From an uncultured Lachnospiraceae bacterium (GTDB lineage: Bacteria > Bacillota > Clostridia > Lachnospirales > Lachnospiraceae): 64,000 nucleotides of DNA. Position 1 is the stretch's first letter; every line of letters starts with the position of its first letter. Where the stretch lies: positions 1-64,000 of the forward strand of contig CAJTTZ010000007.1 of NCBI GenBank assembly GCA_910579505.1. Direction: 5' to 3'. The notes beneath the pieces were generated by a model. The model saw nothing but the letters and a program-made list of their open reading frames with translations. It was not told the DNA's origin and made no database searches. A program made the position numbers and the translations under genes. Of the stretch, positions 25,846-34,845 are shown piece after piece.

Positions 25846-26895
25846 CTACTCGGCAATGCGTATCACTGCTTTCACAATATCAGCTTTGTTGTTCACGCTA
25901 TAATCCATGGCTTTCTGCGCCTCGTCAAGCCCGAAAACATCTGTCACAATCCCTTTCAGGTTTACCTTGCCTGCCGCAACAGCCTCTATCGCCATGGGAT
26001 AGATATGGCGGTAGCGGAACACCGTCTTGAACGTCAGCTCCTTATCCAGCGCAAGGCTCATGGGCAGCGTCATTTCCCCGCTCTTGCTATAACCTACCAG
26101 CACAATCGTTGCGCCTTTTTTCGTCATATGTATCGTCTGCACTGTGGTAATCTGTGTACCGGCGGTCTCCACTGCAAGGTCACAGCCTTTCCCGTCCGTC
26201 AGTTTCCTTACCTCTTCCACTGCGTCTGCCTGCGCTCCGTTAATGACGCCGTCTGCCCCCAGCTCCAGCGCTTTCTGGAGACGTTTCTCCATGATATCCA
26301 CCACATACACCTTTGAAACGCCCATTGCCTTTAACGCCATCATCGTCACATGACCGATACAGCCCGCACCCATGACAACCGCTGTCTGTCCTGCCCTTGC
26401 GCCGCCCTGCATTGCCGCATGGAAGCCCACTGCCAGAGGCTCGATCAATGCGCCCTCCATGGTGCTTACATTATCCGGCAGCTTAAAGCAGAGGTCTGCC
26501 TCATGGGCTACATATTCCTGAAATACCCCGTCCACCGGCGGCGTTGCGAAAAAGACCACATCCGGACAAAGGTTGTAATTTCCTGTTTTACAGAACTCAC
26601 AGTGGCCGCAGGTCTTGCCCGGTTCCAATGCAACCCTGTCACCGACCTTCAGGTGCTTCACGTCCTTCCCCACTTCCACAACTGTCCCGCCCGGCTCATG
26701 ACCAAGCACAAAAGGCGGCTTTACCACATAGTCACCAATTGCCCCTGTCTCATAATAATGTAGGTCGCTGCCGCAGATTCCCACATACTCCAGCTTAATA
26801 AGCACCTCATTGTCCTTTGCTTTCGGGATATCCCTCTCCTCAAATCCCATCTTGCCGATCCCCAGCATTACCGCTACTTTCATTTTTCCTTCCAT
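25846..26895 (-). CDS. Zinc-dependent polyol dehydrogenase (sorbitol/xylitol type)
   Basis: A 349-aa medium-chain dehydrogenase. Catalytic zinc ligands appear in GICGSDLHYYETG (Cys) and GHEPGGTVVEVG (His, Glu); the structural zinc site is GKTCGHCEFCKTGNYNLC; the NAD site is VMGAGCIGHVTMMALKAMG. The region around HYYETGAIGDYVVKPP matches sorbitol/xylitol/L-iditol dehydrogenases, which oxidise a polyol to a ketose with NAD+. ATG at 26895 follows GGAGGAAACAATC; it replaces an earlier start without a ribosome site. It is the third gene of an operon led by adhE, and the ketose it makes could feed the fructokinase-like kinase downstream. Confidence 0.88.
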   Translation of the reverse strand: MEGKMKVAVMLGIGKMGFEERDIPKAKDNEVLIKLEYVGICGSDLHYYETGAIGDYVVKPPFVLGHEPGGTVVEVGKDVKHLKVGDRVALEPGKTCGHCEFCKTGNYNLCPDVVFFATPPVDGVFQEYVAHEADLCFKLPDNVSTMEGALIEPLAVGFHAAMQGGARAGQTAVVMGAGCIGHVTMMALKAMGVSKVYVVDIMEKRLQKALELGADGVINGAQADAVEEVRKLTDGKGCDLAVETAGTQITTVQTIHMTKKGATIVLVGYSKSGEMTLPMSLALDKELTFKTVFRYRHIYPMAIEAVAAGKVNLKGIVTDVFGLDEAQKAMDYSVNNKADIVKAVIRIAE

Positions 26896-26926
26896 GATTG
26901 TTTCCTCCATCTTTCTTTGCATTTTT

Positions 26927-27685
26927 CTATTGATATTCCGCTACATCAATCCATCTCATCAGGAAATCTTTTTCTTTTTCCTTTTTCTTAGTCATCTGCG
27001 CCGCGGCCACAATCGGAAGCCAGCGGTTCACATACTGCCTTGCCGTGTCGCTTTTTTTGCAGAATAATTTCATATACATTTCTGCCTTCTTTTCATCCTC
27101 CAGAGAAAAAAGCAGGAATGTCATCGCCGCGTCTGCGGATGCATTTCCCTGTGCCGCATGCGCCCAGTCAATGATCCAGAGTCTGCCGCGTTTATCCATG
27201 ATAACATTGCTCGGATTAAAGTCTCCATGGCAGAGCTTCGTATGCCTGGGCATACTTTCCAGGCGGGTAGCCAGCTCATAGCGGGCTGTCGCATCCAAAT
27301 CCTTTAAGCTGTTGATCTGATCCATCAGCTTATGGCGCAGACGTTTGATCGTGAAAACCTTCTGTCTGTGGACATCCAACTGCAGGTCAACAAACATTTC
27401 CATATAGGTTTCCAATTTCTCCGGCTCTTCCTGCATAAGCTGCTCCAATGTTTTCCCTTCCACTCTTTCACGGACAAGGCACCAGCCTTCCTCTGTATGC
27501 GATACCTCAAGCAATGCAGGAATATTCAGATTGGTATTTTCCTCCACCAGCGCCTCATTGCGGGCTTCATTCAACACATCCACTTTGGTATAGCGTTCAT
27601 CAAATACCTTGATGATCTTATCCCCGGCAGCATAAATTGTCTTATGGGGTCTTGTAAAGATAACTTCTTTGTTGGTCGTTTCCAT
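26927..27685 (-). CDS. Aminoglycoside-phosphotransferase-fold small-molecule kinase
   Basis: A 252-aa protein of the APH/choline kinase fold. The catalytic loop KLCHGDFNPSNVIMD (HxDxxxxN) and the metal-binding IIDWAHA (usually IDW/D) are intact; the nucleotide-binding N-lobe shows LVRERVEGKTLEQLM. Such orphan members phosphorylate sugars, polyols or other small alcohols; antibiotic resistance is not implied. ATG at 27685 follows AAGGAGG, although the 12-nt spacing is long. It sits between adhE and the polyol dehydrogenase. Confidence 0.8.
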   Translation of the reverse strand: METTNKEVIFTRPHKTIYAAGDKIIKVFDERYTKVDVLNEARNEALVEENTNLNIPALLEVSHTEEGWCLVRERVEGKTLEQLMQEEPEKLETYMEMFVDLQLDVHRQKVFTIKRLRHKLMDQINSLKDLDATARYELATRLESMPRHTKLCHGDFNPSNVIMDKRGRLWIIDWAHAAQGNASADAAMTFLLFSLEDEKKAEMYMKLFCKKSDTARQYVNRWLPIVAAAQMTKKKEKEKDFLMRWIDVAEYQ

Positions 27686-27713
27686 AAACGTTTATATCCT
27701 CCTTTTCGTGTTT

Positions 27714-30335
27714 TTAGTTTCCATAATAAGCCCGCAGATACATTTCCTTGATCTCGCTCATCAGCGGATATCTGGGGTTTGCGCCGGTACACTGGTCATC
27801 AAAAGCATCCTCGACCATCTGATCCAGATTGTCTAAGAAATATTTTTCATCAATGCCGTATTCCCGGATGCTCTTCTTAATTCCAATCGCTACTTTCAGT
27901 TCTTCAATCTTTGCTATGAACAATTCCAGCGTTTCCTTATCATCCCTGCCGCTGACGCCACAGAAATGGGCGCACTCTGCATACCGTTCCAATGTATGCG
28001 GATACTGATACTGGGGGAATGTGCCCATCTTTGACGGTACTTCCTCTGCATTAAACCGCAGCACCTCGCATATCATCAGCGCATTTGCCACGCCATGGGG
28101 CAGATGGTGGTAGGCTCCCAGCTTATGCGCCATGGAATGGCATACGCCCAGAAACGCATTGGCAAATGCCATACCAGCCATGCAGGAAGCGTCAGCCATC
28201 TTTTCCCTTGCCACCGGGTCAGCCGCCTCGTTTTCATAGGCTCTCGGCAGATAGTCAAACACACCTTTCATCGCTTTCAGCGCCAATCCATCCGTATAGT
28301 CGGTAGCCATAAGGGAGGCATATGCTTCCAGCGCGTGGGTCAGCACATCTATGCCGGATGCGCTGGTCAGCCCTTTAGGCTGGTTCATCATATTGTCTGC
28401 ATCAACAATCGCCATATTGGGGAGCAGCTCATAATCTGCCAGCGGGTATTTTGTGCCGGTCCTGTCATCCGTGATCACCGCAAAAGGCGTTACCTCCGAT
28501 CCTGTGCCGGAAGATGTGGGGATTGCAACAAAATATGCTTTCTCTCCCATTTTCGGGAATGTATAGACTCTCTTGCGGATATCCATAAACCGCATAGCCA
28601 GGTCAAGGAAATCCACCTCCGGATGTTCATACATCACCCACATGATCTTCCCTGCATCCATGGCGGAGCCGCCGCCCAACGCAATAATGCAGTCCGGTTC
28701 AAAGGATGCCATTGCCTTTGCCCCTGCTGTGGCGGAGGAAAGGTTCGGATCCGGTGCCACCTCATAGAAACAGGTATGCTGGATTCCCATCTGATCCAGT
28801 TTTTCTTCTATGGGCTTCACATAGCCATTCTTATACAGGAAAGTATCCGTGACAATAAAACATTTCTTCTTTCCCATGACCGTCCCCAATTCATCCAATG
28901 CCACCGGCATACAGCCTTTCTTAAAGTACACCTTTTCAGGCGCCCTGAACCATAACATATTCTCTCTCCTCTCCGCTACCGTCTTAATGTTTAACAGATG
29001 CTTGACACCCACATTCTCGGAGACAGAGTTGCCGCCCCATGAACCGCATCCCAATGTCAGCGACGGTGTCAGCTTGAAATTATATAAATCCCCAATAGCA
29101 CCCTGTGCCGCCGGCATATTGACCACAATACGGCAGGTCTTCATAGCCTGCGCATGTTTTGCAATTCTTTCCTTCTGCGCCGGATGGATGTAGAGGGAAG
29201 ATGTATGCCCATAGCCGCCATCCGCCACAAGCTGCTCCGCTTTGGCAAGAGCATCGTCAAAATCTGCCGCATGGTACATAGCCAGTACGGGAGAGAGCTT
29301 TTCATGTGCAAATTCTTCCGAAATATCCACCGATTCCACTTCACCGATCAGAATCTTTGTGCTTTCCGGTACCTCCACGCCCGCCATTTTTGCAATCTTG
29401 CAGGCAGACTGCCCTACAATCTTAGCGTTCAGCGAACCGTTGATCAAAATGGTATGGCGTACCTTATCCAGTTCCTTCGGCTTTAAGAAATAGCAGCCCC
29501 TGTACTGGAATTCCTTCTTTACCGCATCATACGCACTGCCAACCACCGTAACCGACTGTTCCGAAGCGCAGATCATGCCATTGTCAAATGTTTTGGAATG
29601 GATAACGGAGCTTACTGCCATCCGGATATCGGCGGTCTCGTCTATGATCACCGGCGTATTGCCAGCCCCCACACCTACTGCGGGCTTACCGGAAGAGTAT
29701 GCTGCCTTTACCATGCCAGGGCCGCCGGTAGCCAGAATGATATCCGCATCCCGCATTACCTCATTTGTCAGTTCGAGGCTGGGTTCGTCAATCCACCCAA
29801 TGATGTTTTCAGGAGCCCCTGCCGCAACAGCCGCATCATATACGATCTTTGCCGCAGCGATTGTCGCCTCCTTCGCACGTGGATGTGGGCTGATGATGAT
29901 CCCATTTCTTGTCTTTAAGCAGATCAATGTTTTAAAGATTGCCGTGGATGTGGGATTGGTCGTGGGAATGACTGCTGCCACTAAACCAATCGGCTCCGCA
30001 ATCCGCTTAATTCCATAGACCGAATCCTCCTCGATTACCCCGCAGGTTTTGGTTTTCCTGTAAAAGTTGTAAATGTACTCCGAGGCATAATGGTTTTTGA
30101 TTACCTTATCCTCCACAACCCCCATGCCTGTTTCCTGCACTGCCATCTTAGCAAGGGGTATCCTCGCCTTATTCGCTGCCATGGCTGCCGCAAAGAAAAT
30201 CTTATCCACCTGCTCCTGTGAATAGGCAGCATAAATTTTCTGTGCTTTCCGCAATTCTTTCATACGCTCCTGCAGTGCGTCAACACTGTTGACCTTTACC
30301 GCTTCTTCCGCTACTTCATTGGTCTTCCGCTCCAT
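27714..30335 (-). CDS. adhE: Bifunctional acetaldehyde-CoA/alcohol dehydrogenase
   Basis: An 873-aa AdhE. Residues 1-~440 are the CoA-acylating aldehyde dehydrogenase domain (catalytic Cys in NGMICASEQS near residue 255), and ~450-873 are the iron-dependent alcohol dehydrogenase (ALGGGSAMDAGKIMW for NAD, CHSMAHKLGAYHHLPHG for iron). It reduces acetyl-CoA to ethanol using two NADH and usually forms spirosomes. Length is normal. ATG follows AAGGAGGAAGAGCA. It heads an operon with a polyol dehydrogenase: reduced sugars generate extra NADH, and AdhE would recycle it. Upstream lies a possible operator for the ROK regulator (30373-30385). Confidence 0.95.
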   Translation of the reverse strand: MERKTNEVAEEAVKVNSVDALQERMKELRKAQKIYAAYSQEQVDKIFFAAAMAANKARIPLAKMAVQETGMGVVEDKVIKNHYASEYIYNFYRKTKTCGVIEEDSVYGIKRIAEPIGLVAAVIPTTNPTSTAIFKTLICLKTRNGIIISPHPRAKEATIAAAKIVYDAAVAAGAPENIIGWIDEPSLELTNEVMRDADIILATGGPGMVKAAYSSGKPAVGVGAGNTPVIIDETADIRMAVSSVIHSKTFDNGMICASEQSVTVVGSAYDAVKKEFQYRGCYFLKPKELDKVRHTILINGSLNAKIVGQSACKIAKMAGVEVPESTKILIGEVESVDISEEFAHEKLSPVLAMYHAADFDDALAKAEQLVADGGYGHTSSLYIHPAQKERIAKHAQAMKTCRIVVNMPAAQGAIGDLYNFKLTPSLTLGCGSWGGNSVSENVGVKHLLNIKTVAERRENMLWFRAPEKVYFKKGCMPVALDELGTVMGKKKCFIVTDTFLYKNGYVKPIEEKLDQMGIQHTCFYEVAPDPNLSSATAGAKAMASFEPDCIIALGGGSAMDAGKIMWVMYEHPEVDFLDLAMRFMDIRKRVYTFPKMGEKAYFVAIPTSSGTGSEVTPFAVITDDRTGTKYPLADYELLPNMAIVDADNMMNQPKGLTSASGIDVLTHALEAYASLMATDYTDGLALKAMKGVFDYLPRAYENEAADPVAREKMADASCMAGMAFANAFLGVCHSMAHKLGAYHHLPHGVANALMICEVLRFNAEEVPSKMGTFPQYQYPHTLERYAECAHFCGVSGRDDKETLELFIAKIEELKVAIGIKKSIREYGIDEKYFLDNLDQMVEDAFDDQCTGANPRYPLMSEIKEMYLRAYYGN

Positions 30336-30372
30336 TGCTCTTCCTCCTTGTTTTATATATTACTTTTATTAT

Positions 30373-30385
30373 TACTTTATTAATT
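30373..30385. promoter_or_regulatory. Candidate ROK operator upstream of adhE
   Basis: ACTTTATTAATTA, 38 bp before the adhE start, matches the left ten bases of the perfect palindrome ACTTTATTAAAGT found in the leader of the ROK regulator gene (31701-31713). The shared word is AT-rich, so chance is possible. Confidence 0.35.
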
Positions 30386-30507
30386 AGATTTATTATGTAT
30401 CTTATTTTAGATTTAGGAACTTATCTTGTCAAGATATTTTCAATAAATCTCTCGTTTTCGTCATTTTTAATAAAACTCCATCTCCCTTTTCACCAAAAAT
30501 GCACACA

Positions 30508-30541
30508 AAAAAAGAAGTCTCATTTCTGAAACCTCTTTTTG
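30508..30541 (-). terminator. Intrinsic terminator of the ROK regulator gene
   Basis: On the minus strand, 20 nt after the stop codon, AAAAAGAGGTTTC pairs with GAGACTTCTTTTT around a short loop, ending in a run of seven T. It separates the regulator from adhE. Confidence 0.65.
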
Positions 30542-30560
30542 ACACTGTTCTATCTCAATT

Positions 30561-31688
30561 TTATATCTGGCTGACAAACGTCTCTATCACTTTCAAAGCT
30601 GCCCCCAATGCTGCCGCAGCCACCTTATAATTGCAGGTTTTCACAAAGGAATCTTTTTCCCTGAACGTGTTCCTCCCGGCAACCTTATCCCATATTTCCT
30701 GAAGATGTGTTCCCATGCAACTTCCTACATAGCCTCCCAAAACAATGTCGCAATCCAGAACCATATGAATATTGTTCACTGCAATAGCCAGATAATCTGT
30801 ATAGGAATCCCATATCTTTGCCGCCTCTGTGTCCCCCTGATCCAACATGCTGAAAAACTGTTCCAGTTTTCCGTCCGCTGCATCGGATAAATGCCATGCC
30901 GCACAATAGGCATCCAGGCATCCCCTTTTCCCACAATAGCAGCTTTCTCCGTCCATAACCACTGTCATATGCCCGACTTCACCGCACCGGAAATTATTCC
31001 CCTGCACCAACTCGTTTCCGCCAAAAATTGCCCCACCCACCGTATTACTTAATGAAAGATAAAAAAAGCGCTCCGCCTCGTCTCCATGGAACCCTTCCGC
31101 ATATGCCCCTGCATTGGCATCATTAAGAAAATAGCACGGGTAAGAAAAAAAAGCGCTCACTGAATCAAGAGGCACAGCTTCTACGCTTAGGATATGGGAA
31201 TAAGTAATCTGCCTCTCATCCAGATTTATAATTCCAGGAAAAGAGATTCCCACCCCTAAGACCTTATGCCTGTCAACACTACTCTCATCCAAAAAATGCT
31301 CCAGCATTTCACTTACTTCCCGATAATAAGCCTCTCCGGAAATATATGGTTGATGGATGCGCTCATATTTCAGGATTTCCCCCACAATATTGGTAAGCAC
31401 AAGCGCGATATGGTTTTTGGTGATATCCAGCCCCACTGCCAGCCTGGCGTCTATAACTGCCGACAAAGCTTTCGCCCTCCTCCCGCCGGTTGACTTAAGT
31501 TCCCCTTTTTCCTCCAATAACCCTTCCGCAATCAATTCCTTTGTGATCTGCGTTGCGGTAGGCAGGCTGATCTTCATGTTATATGCGATATCGGGGTTTG
31601 ATACCGTTCCCTGTTTACAGATATAACGAAAAACCTCATTCCTGTTTTTCTTCTTCACTTCCATGTTAGTTATTTTCTTCTTATCCAT
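30561..31688 (-). CDS. ROK-family transcriptional regulator
   Basis: A 375-aa regulator. An N-terminal winged helix (NRNEVFRYICKQGTVSNPDI, then SLPTATQITKEL) is followed by a ROK sugar-kinase-like domain (AVGLDITKNHIALVLTNI, and the zinc site GEVGHMTV ... CYCGKRGCLDAYC). The family includes XylR and NagC, which bind a sugar and release DNA. The kinase ATP motif is incomplete, as usual for regulators. I choose ATG at 31688 rather than 31733 because a perfect palindrome, ACTTTATTAAAGT, lies between the two and probably is an autoregulatory operator. The gene precedes the adhE-polyol operon on the same strand and is its probable regulator. Confidence 0.88.
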   Translation of the reverse strand: MDKKKITNMEVKKKNRNEVFRYICKQGTVSNPDIAYNMKISLPTATQITKELIAEGLLEEKGELKSTGGRRAKALSAVIDARLAVGLDITKNHIALVLTNIVGEILKYERIHQPYISGEAYYREVSEMLEHFLDESSVDRHKVLGVGISFPGIINLDERQITYSHILSVEAVPLDSVSAFFSYPCYFLNDANAGAYAEGFHGDEAERFFYLSLSNTVGGAIFGGNELVQGNNFRCGEVGHMTVVMDGESCYCGKRGCLDAYCAAWHLSDAADGKLEQFFSMLDQGDTEAAKIWDSYTDYLAIAVNNIHMVLDCDIVLGGYVGSCMGTHLQEIWDKVAGRNTFREKDSFVKTCNYKVAAAALGAALKVIETFVSQI

Positions 31689-31700
31689 ATACACCGCCCA

Positions 31701-31713
31701 TACTTTATTAAAG
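31701..31713. promoter_or_regulatory. Palindromic operator candidate in the ROK gene leader
   Basis: ACTTTATTAAAGT is a perfect 13-bp palindrome 13 nt before the chosen start. A related word lies upstream of adhE. Confidence 0.45.
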
Positions 31714-31733
31714 TATTTTCTTAAGTGTACCAT

Positions 31734-32077
31734 CTCTTTTGTAAAAATGCAACTTTATATAAACCATTGTTTGTGCTTTGTTTATACATGCTAATCCTCT
31801 AAATATTTTCTAATTTCCTAGTTCTAATACGGAAAGAGGCAATATATCCGTCGATAATCTGACATCTTCTCATACTCTGTATTTGTTCGCATGGAATCGG
31901 CAAGCAATGGATAACGATATTCTTTACGAATATCGCTATCCCCGCTCCGGCTCCTTACGGTGCCTCGCTGTGCTTGTTGGGGACACCCCAATCCCCGACA
32001 AAATGCGCTGCCGCAAAATCCCGTCCTGTTGCATTAAGACAAGCCTTCTGGTCATTTCTCCTTATCCGACGTAAAAA
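31734..32077. other. Non-coding region between ROK regulator and VapBC-type genes
   Basis: No gene seen. A 14-bp hairpin with one mismatch is present: GGATAACGATATTC (31909-31922) with GAATATCGCTATCC (31928-31941), loop TTTAC. The following ~100 bp is GC-richer and may be a decayed mobile fragment. Confidence 0.4.
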
Positions 32078-32110
32078 AGGATGCTCTGGTTTTTACGCTC
32101 TAAGCATCCT
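32078..32110 (-). terminator. Intrinsic terminator of the VapBC-type operon
   Basis: On the minus strand AGGATGCT pairs with AGCATCCT (loop 17 nt) and is followed directly by TTTTTT. It lies about 28 nt after the toxin stop codon. Confidence 0.65.
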
Positions 32111-32137
32111 GACCACAGTTCCTATATGAAATTTTTA

Positions 32138-32551
32138 TCACATTCCAGCTTCCTCCAGCCATTCAGCCGGTGTTCTTACTGGCAGCAAGCCATCTTCAAA
32201 ATCCCCACTGTTCACCGTAATGATAAAATCTGCCCCACTGCTTTTTCCAGTCATATACTGTACACAGTCCTCAAAGTCTTTCCACTTCTGTCCAAATGCA
32301 TCCATGATATCTTTTTCCGTCACGGATAAGACAGTTACCAGCTTAAATATATTTTCCATCACCGCATATGTCTGTTCCGTATCATGCAGTACTTTGCGGG
32401 TAATATAAAAGATGTCTGTCACGGAAGATGCCGTTATATATGCGGCATACCCATAATCCTTAATCTTCCTGAACAGTTTCATGGAATCATCGCAGCCCTT
32501 CCTATGAAAAACCATATCAAGAATCACGTTGGTATCAATCAGCAGTTTCAT
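32138..32551 (-). CDS. PIN-domain toxin (VapC-like ribonuclease)
   Basis: A 137-aa PIN-domain protein. The first acidic residue is in MKLLIDTNVILDMV, a middle acidic residue is in SSVTDIFYI, and the last conserved block is SGADFIITVNSGDFE. PIN toxins cut tRNA or rRNA with two metal ions. ATG at 32551 gives the canonical MKLLIDTN start and a 17-nt overlap with the antitoxin gene; the upstream frame extension is not used. Paired with the small gene at 32535-32771. It sits at the edge of the accessory region, where a toxin-antitoxin pair could help keep the region. Confidence 0.82.
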   Translation of the reverse strand: MKLLIDTNVILDMVFHRKGCDDSMKLFRKIKDYGYAAYITASSVTDIFYITRKVLHDTEQTYAVMENIFKLVTVLSVTEKDIMDAFGQKWKDFEDCVQYMTGKSSGADFIITVNSGDFEDGLLPVRTPAEWLEEAGM

Positions 32552-32771
32552 ATCTTTCTCGTATCCTTTCTTCCCTGTATTCTTCCAGAGTTTTCCCCGC
32601 ATCCGGCAAAACTCCTACCAGATTTTGAAAAATATCATCCAAAGATTCCTCCACGGCCGGTTTTTCTATTTTCTGCTGTGAACTGAGAAACTGTACAAAG
32701 CTGTATATCACTTCTACCTGACTTTCCGGCAGGGCATGTAACAGATTTATCGTTTTTTCCAAAGTTGACAT
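32535..32771 (-). CDS. Antitoxin of the PIN-domain toxin
   Basis: A 78-aa protein. The first half (MSTLEKTINLLHALPESQVE, then VIYSFVQFL) is the LPESQ-type helical segment of RelB/DUF2281-like antitoxins; the second half is acidic and probably disordered, ending over the toxin start, which is where antitoxins bind toxins. It overlaps the PIN gene by 17 nt, and precedes it, as usual for such pairs. Confidence 0.75.
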   Translation of the reverse strand: MSTLEKTINLLHALPESQVEVIYSFVQFLSSQQKIEKPAVEESLDDIFQNLVGVLPDAGKTLEEYREERIRERYETAD

Positions 32772-32896
32772 TCTTTTCTACCTCCAAACTCACAGAATCC
32801 TATGCGCTTTTTTATATTATATCATTGCTGGCGCAAATTACTATCACTAACTTATTCTTCTGTCCATATTTCTGTAGGAATCACCACTCGGCTTTG

Positions 32897-33076
32897 TGGT
32901 ATATTAGTGTCAAGTTGCTTGATTTTCGGTTTTCTGGTTAAAAACAGGCCCGTCCTTATCCAATTTTACTGTTTTCGACATGTCGAAAATTTTTTCACAG
33001 CAGTTTTTTCATAGGACTAAATCAGCGGAAGCCCTTGATTTTACTGGCTCCTTGCTAACTTGACACTATATTACCA
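32897..33076. mobile_element. 180-bp MITE-like element interrupting the S8 protease 3' end
   Basis: Bounded by inverted 20-bp words: TGGTATATTAGTGTCAAGTT (32897-32916) and AACTTGACACTATATTACCA (33057-33076), 17 of 20 matching. The same 20-bp family occurs in repeat copies 1 and 2. The interior has no gene. Its right end supplies the last codons and stop of the S8 protease frame. It may be the internally deleted form of a transposon. Confidence 0.65.
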
Positions 33077-34845
33077 TACGCCCCCACCCTCGAATCCGGG
33101 TACTCCGCCACGCCCCTGATCGGCTGCGCGCCCTTCCTCAGATACGCCTTTACCTTCTCCCCGTACAGGTAAGGATCATTGCCCATCACAATCCCCCACT
33201 GCATCAGCACGGCGGCAGCCCCGGTGACGAAGGGCGCTGCAAAGGAAGTGCCTGTAACCGGCGAATATCCGCCATTTCGGTTCGGAGCCAGCACGCCCAC
33301 GCCGGGGGCGACAAGATCCGGCTTTACAAAGGCGTCCGACGTGCGGCTGTTTACCTGGTCCTGATAGAGATACCCCCTGCCGGAAAAATCTGCATATGAC
33401 TCATACACCGGGTCGTAGGCCCCCACCGTAATCACCTTGACCGCCGTAGAAGGAATCGTAAGCGTCACATCCGGGGTGGTTCTGACAAAGCGGGTGTCAG
33501 CGCTGCGGACGGCTTCTGAGGGGAGATAAAATGTGTAATTCCCGGTAATAACCCGCAGCGGGCGAAGTTCAAATGTCCAGACGCCCCGATCCAGATACTG
33601 GCTGCCCTCTGTTGGGAGAAAATCAAAATAAAGCTCCTGCGCCGTCATATAAGGCGCCGGCTCCCCGTTGTAGAACAGAATCTCCGTCTGCTGCAGCCGG
33701 TAAGTCTGTTTACCAGGTCGGTCAGTATCTACCTGAAACCTCTCCCCGGACGGCGACAGAACTGTCACTAAATAACGGTCGGCATACTCTTTCCACAACT
33801 GTACATTCAGCCCTCTTTCGTACTGTCCCACTGTCATTTCCACTCTTCTTCCCCTGTCACTGACATCCGTGTCTGTTGAATTAACCATATTAGTCAATCC
33901 TGTCCCTGCACTCTCCTCCTGCCGCATGCTCCCACCTACATGTCCCCCGGAGGCCCCCTCATTTCCGCTGCCCACACAGATGACGCTTCTCCCCATCTCC
34001 GAAACATTATCTATAAACCGCTCCAGCAGCGACGTCCCGTTATGGGCGCCGTAAGTATTTCCAAAGCTCAGATTGATGGCCAGCGGCATGGCAAGTTCTT
34101 CCGCCTTTCTGACCACATAGGTCAACGCCCGCATGAGCTGCGTTGTCCGTGGAAAAGAATCCGTCTTGGGAGAACCAAGCCGCACGATGATAAGGTCGCT
34201 CTCCCTGGCGACGCCCGCATAAGCCAAACCGCTCTCACCTCCATTACCCGCGGCAATTCCCGCCACGGCCGTCCCGTGTCCGCTCGTATCAATACTCGGC
34301 ACAAGCTGCTCCGCCGCCTGTCTGCTGCCTGTCATAAGCGCCTCGTTGATCTGCGCCGCATCAAACTCCCTGTCAAGCACCTGATCCCACAGATAGCGGA
34401 TCCTGGTCGTACCGTCCGCATTCCGAAAATCCCGGTTATAATAAGTGATCCCGGAATCAATCACCGCCACCAGAACCCCCTTCCCCGTAAGCGCCTCGAA
34501 TATCTGACTGCCAGGTGCAAAACAGGACGCTGTATTTCCTGAAAGATCAGAGAAAAAAAGTCGTTTCGGTTTTTCCACATACTCAATCTGCTCTACCTCG
34601 GAAAGCCGCTCCATCAAAGACTCCGGCACAGTAAGGATGGCATAACCCGCAATCAGCTCCTCCACAGATATACCAGGCTCCGCCAACGCCTGCAAAGATC
34701 CATGATATTTTACAATCACCTCCCAAGTCTTTTCCTGCACATCATAACCCACGTTCAGTTCAAGTGACCTTTCCCTCTCTCCGGGTGCTGTATCCAGCGC
34801 CAGATTTAAAAGGTTTTCATTTTTCTGAGAATCCATCTTTTCCAC
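33055..34845 (-). CDS. S8 subtilisin-like protease (CspB-like), 3' end replaced
   Basis: A 596-aa S8 peptidase. The catalytic triad is complete: Asp in VLVAVIDSGITYY near residue 130, His in DTSGHGTAVAGIAAGNG near 190, Ser in TGTSFAAPFVTGAA near 535. A ~150-residue insert before the Ser block resembles the jellyroll of clostridial Csp proteases. No signal peptide is visible. The C-terminus is abnormal: after PDSRV the frame runs GAYGNIVSS and stops inside the 180-bp element, while relatives (from memory) end in a YGALCV-type tail. Exactly such a tail, GYGAVCVENSLPG, occurs at 2.96 and 15.3 kb. The protein may still be active, since the lost part is short. The start (GTG) is uncertain. Confidence 0.88.
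   Translation of the reverse strand: MEKMDSQKNENLLNLALDTAPGERERSLELNVGYDVQEKTWEVIVKYHGSLQALAEPGISVEELIAGYAILTVPESLMERLSEVEQIEYVEKPKRLFFSDLSGNTASCFAPGSQIFEALTGKGVLVAVIDSGITYYNRDFRNADGTTRIRYLWDQVLDREFDAAQINEALMTGSRQAAEQLVPSIDTSGHGTAVAGIAAGNGGESGLAYAGVARESDLIIVRLGSPKTDSFPRTTQLMRALTYVVRKAEELAMPLAINLSFGNTYGAHNGTSLLERFIDNVSEMGRSVICVGSGNEGASGGHVGGSMRQEESAGTGLTNMVNSTDTDVSDRGRRVEMTVGQYERGLNVQLWKEYADRYLVTVLSPSGERFQVDTDRPGKQTYRLQQTEILFYNGEPAPYMTAQELYFDFLPTEGSQYLDRGVWTFELRPLRVITGNYTFYLPSEAVRSADTRFVRTTPDVTLTIPSTAVKVITVGAYDPVYESYADFSGRGYLYQDQVNSRTSDAFVKPDLVAPGVGVLAPNRNGGYSPVTGTSFAAPFVTGAAAVLMQWGIVMGNDPYLYGEKVKAYLRKGAQPIRGVAEYPDSRVGAYGNIVSS

Noticed and set aside
26927..27685. Aminoglycoside resistance gene
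   Set aside because: The fold is that of APH enzymes, but the gene sits inside a sugar operon and does not resemble a known resistance enzyme.
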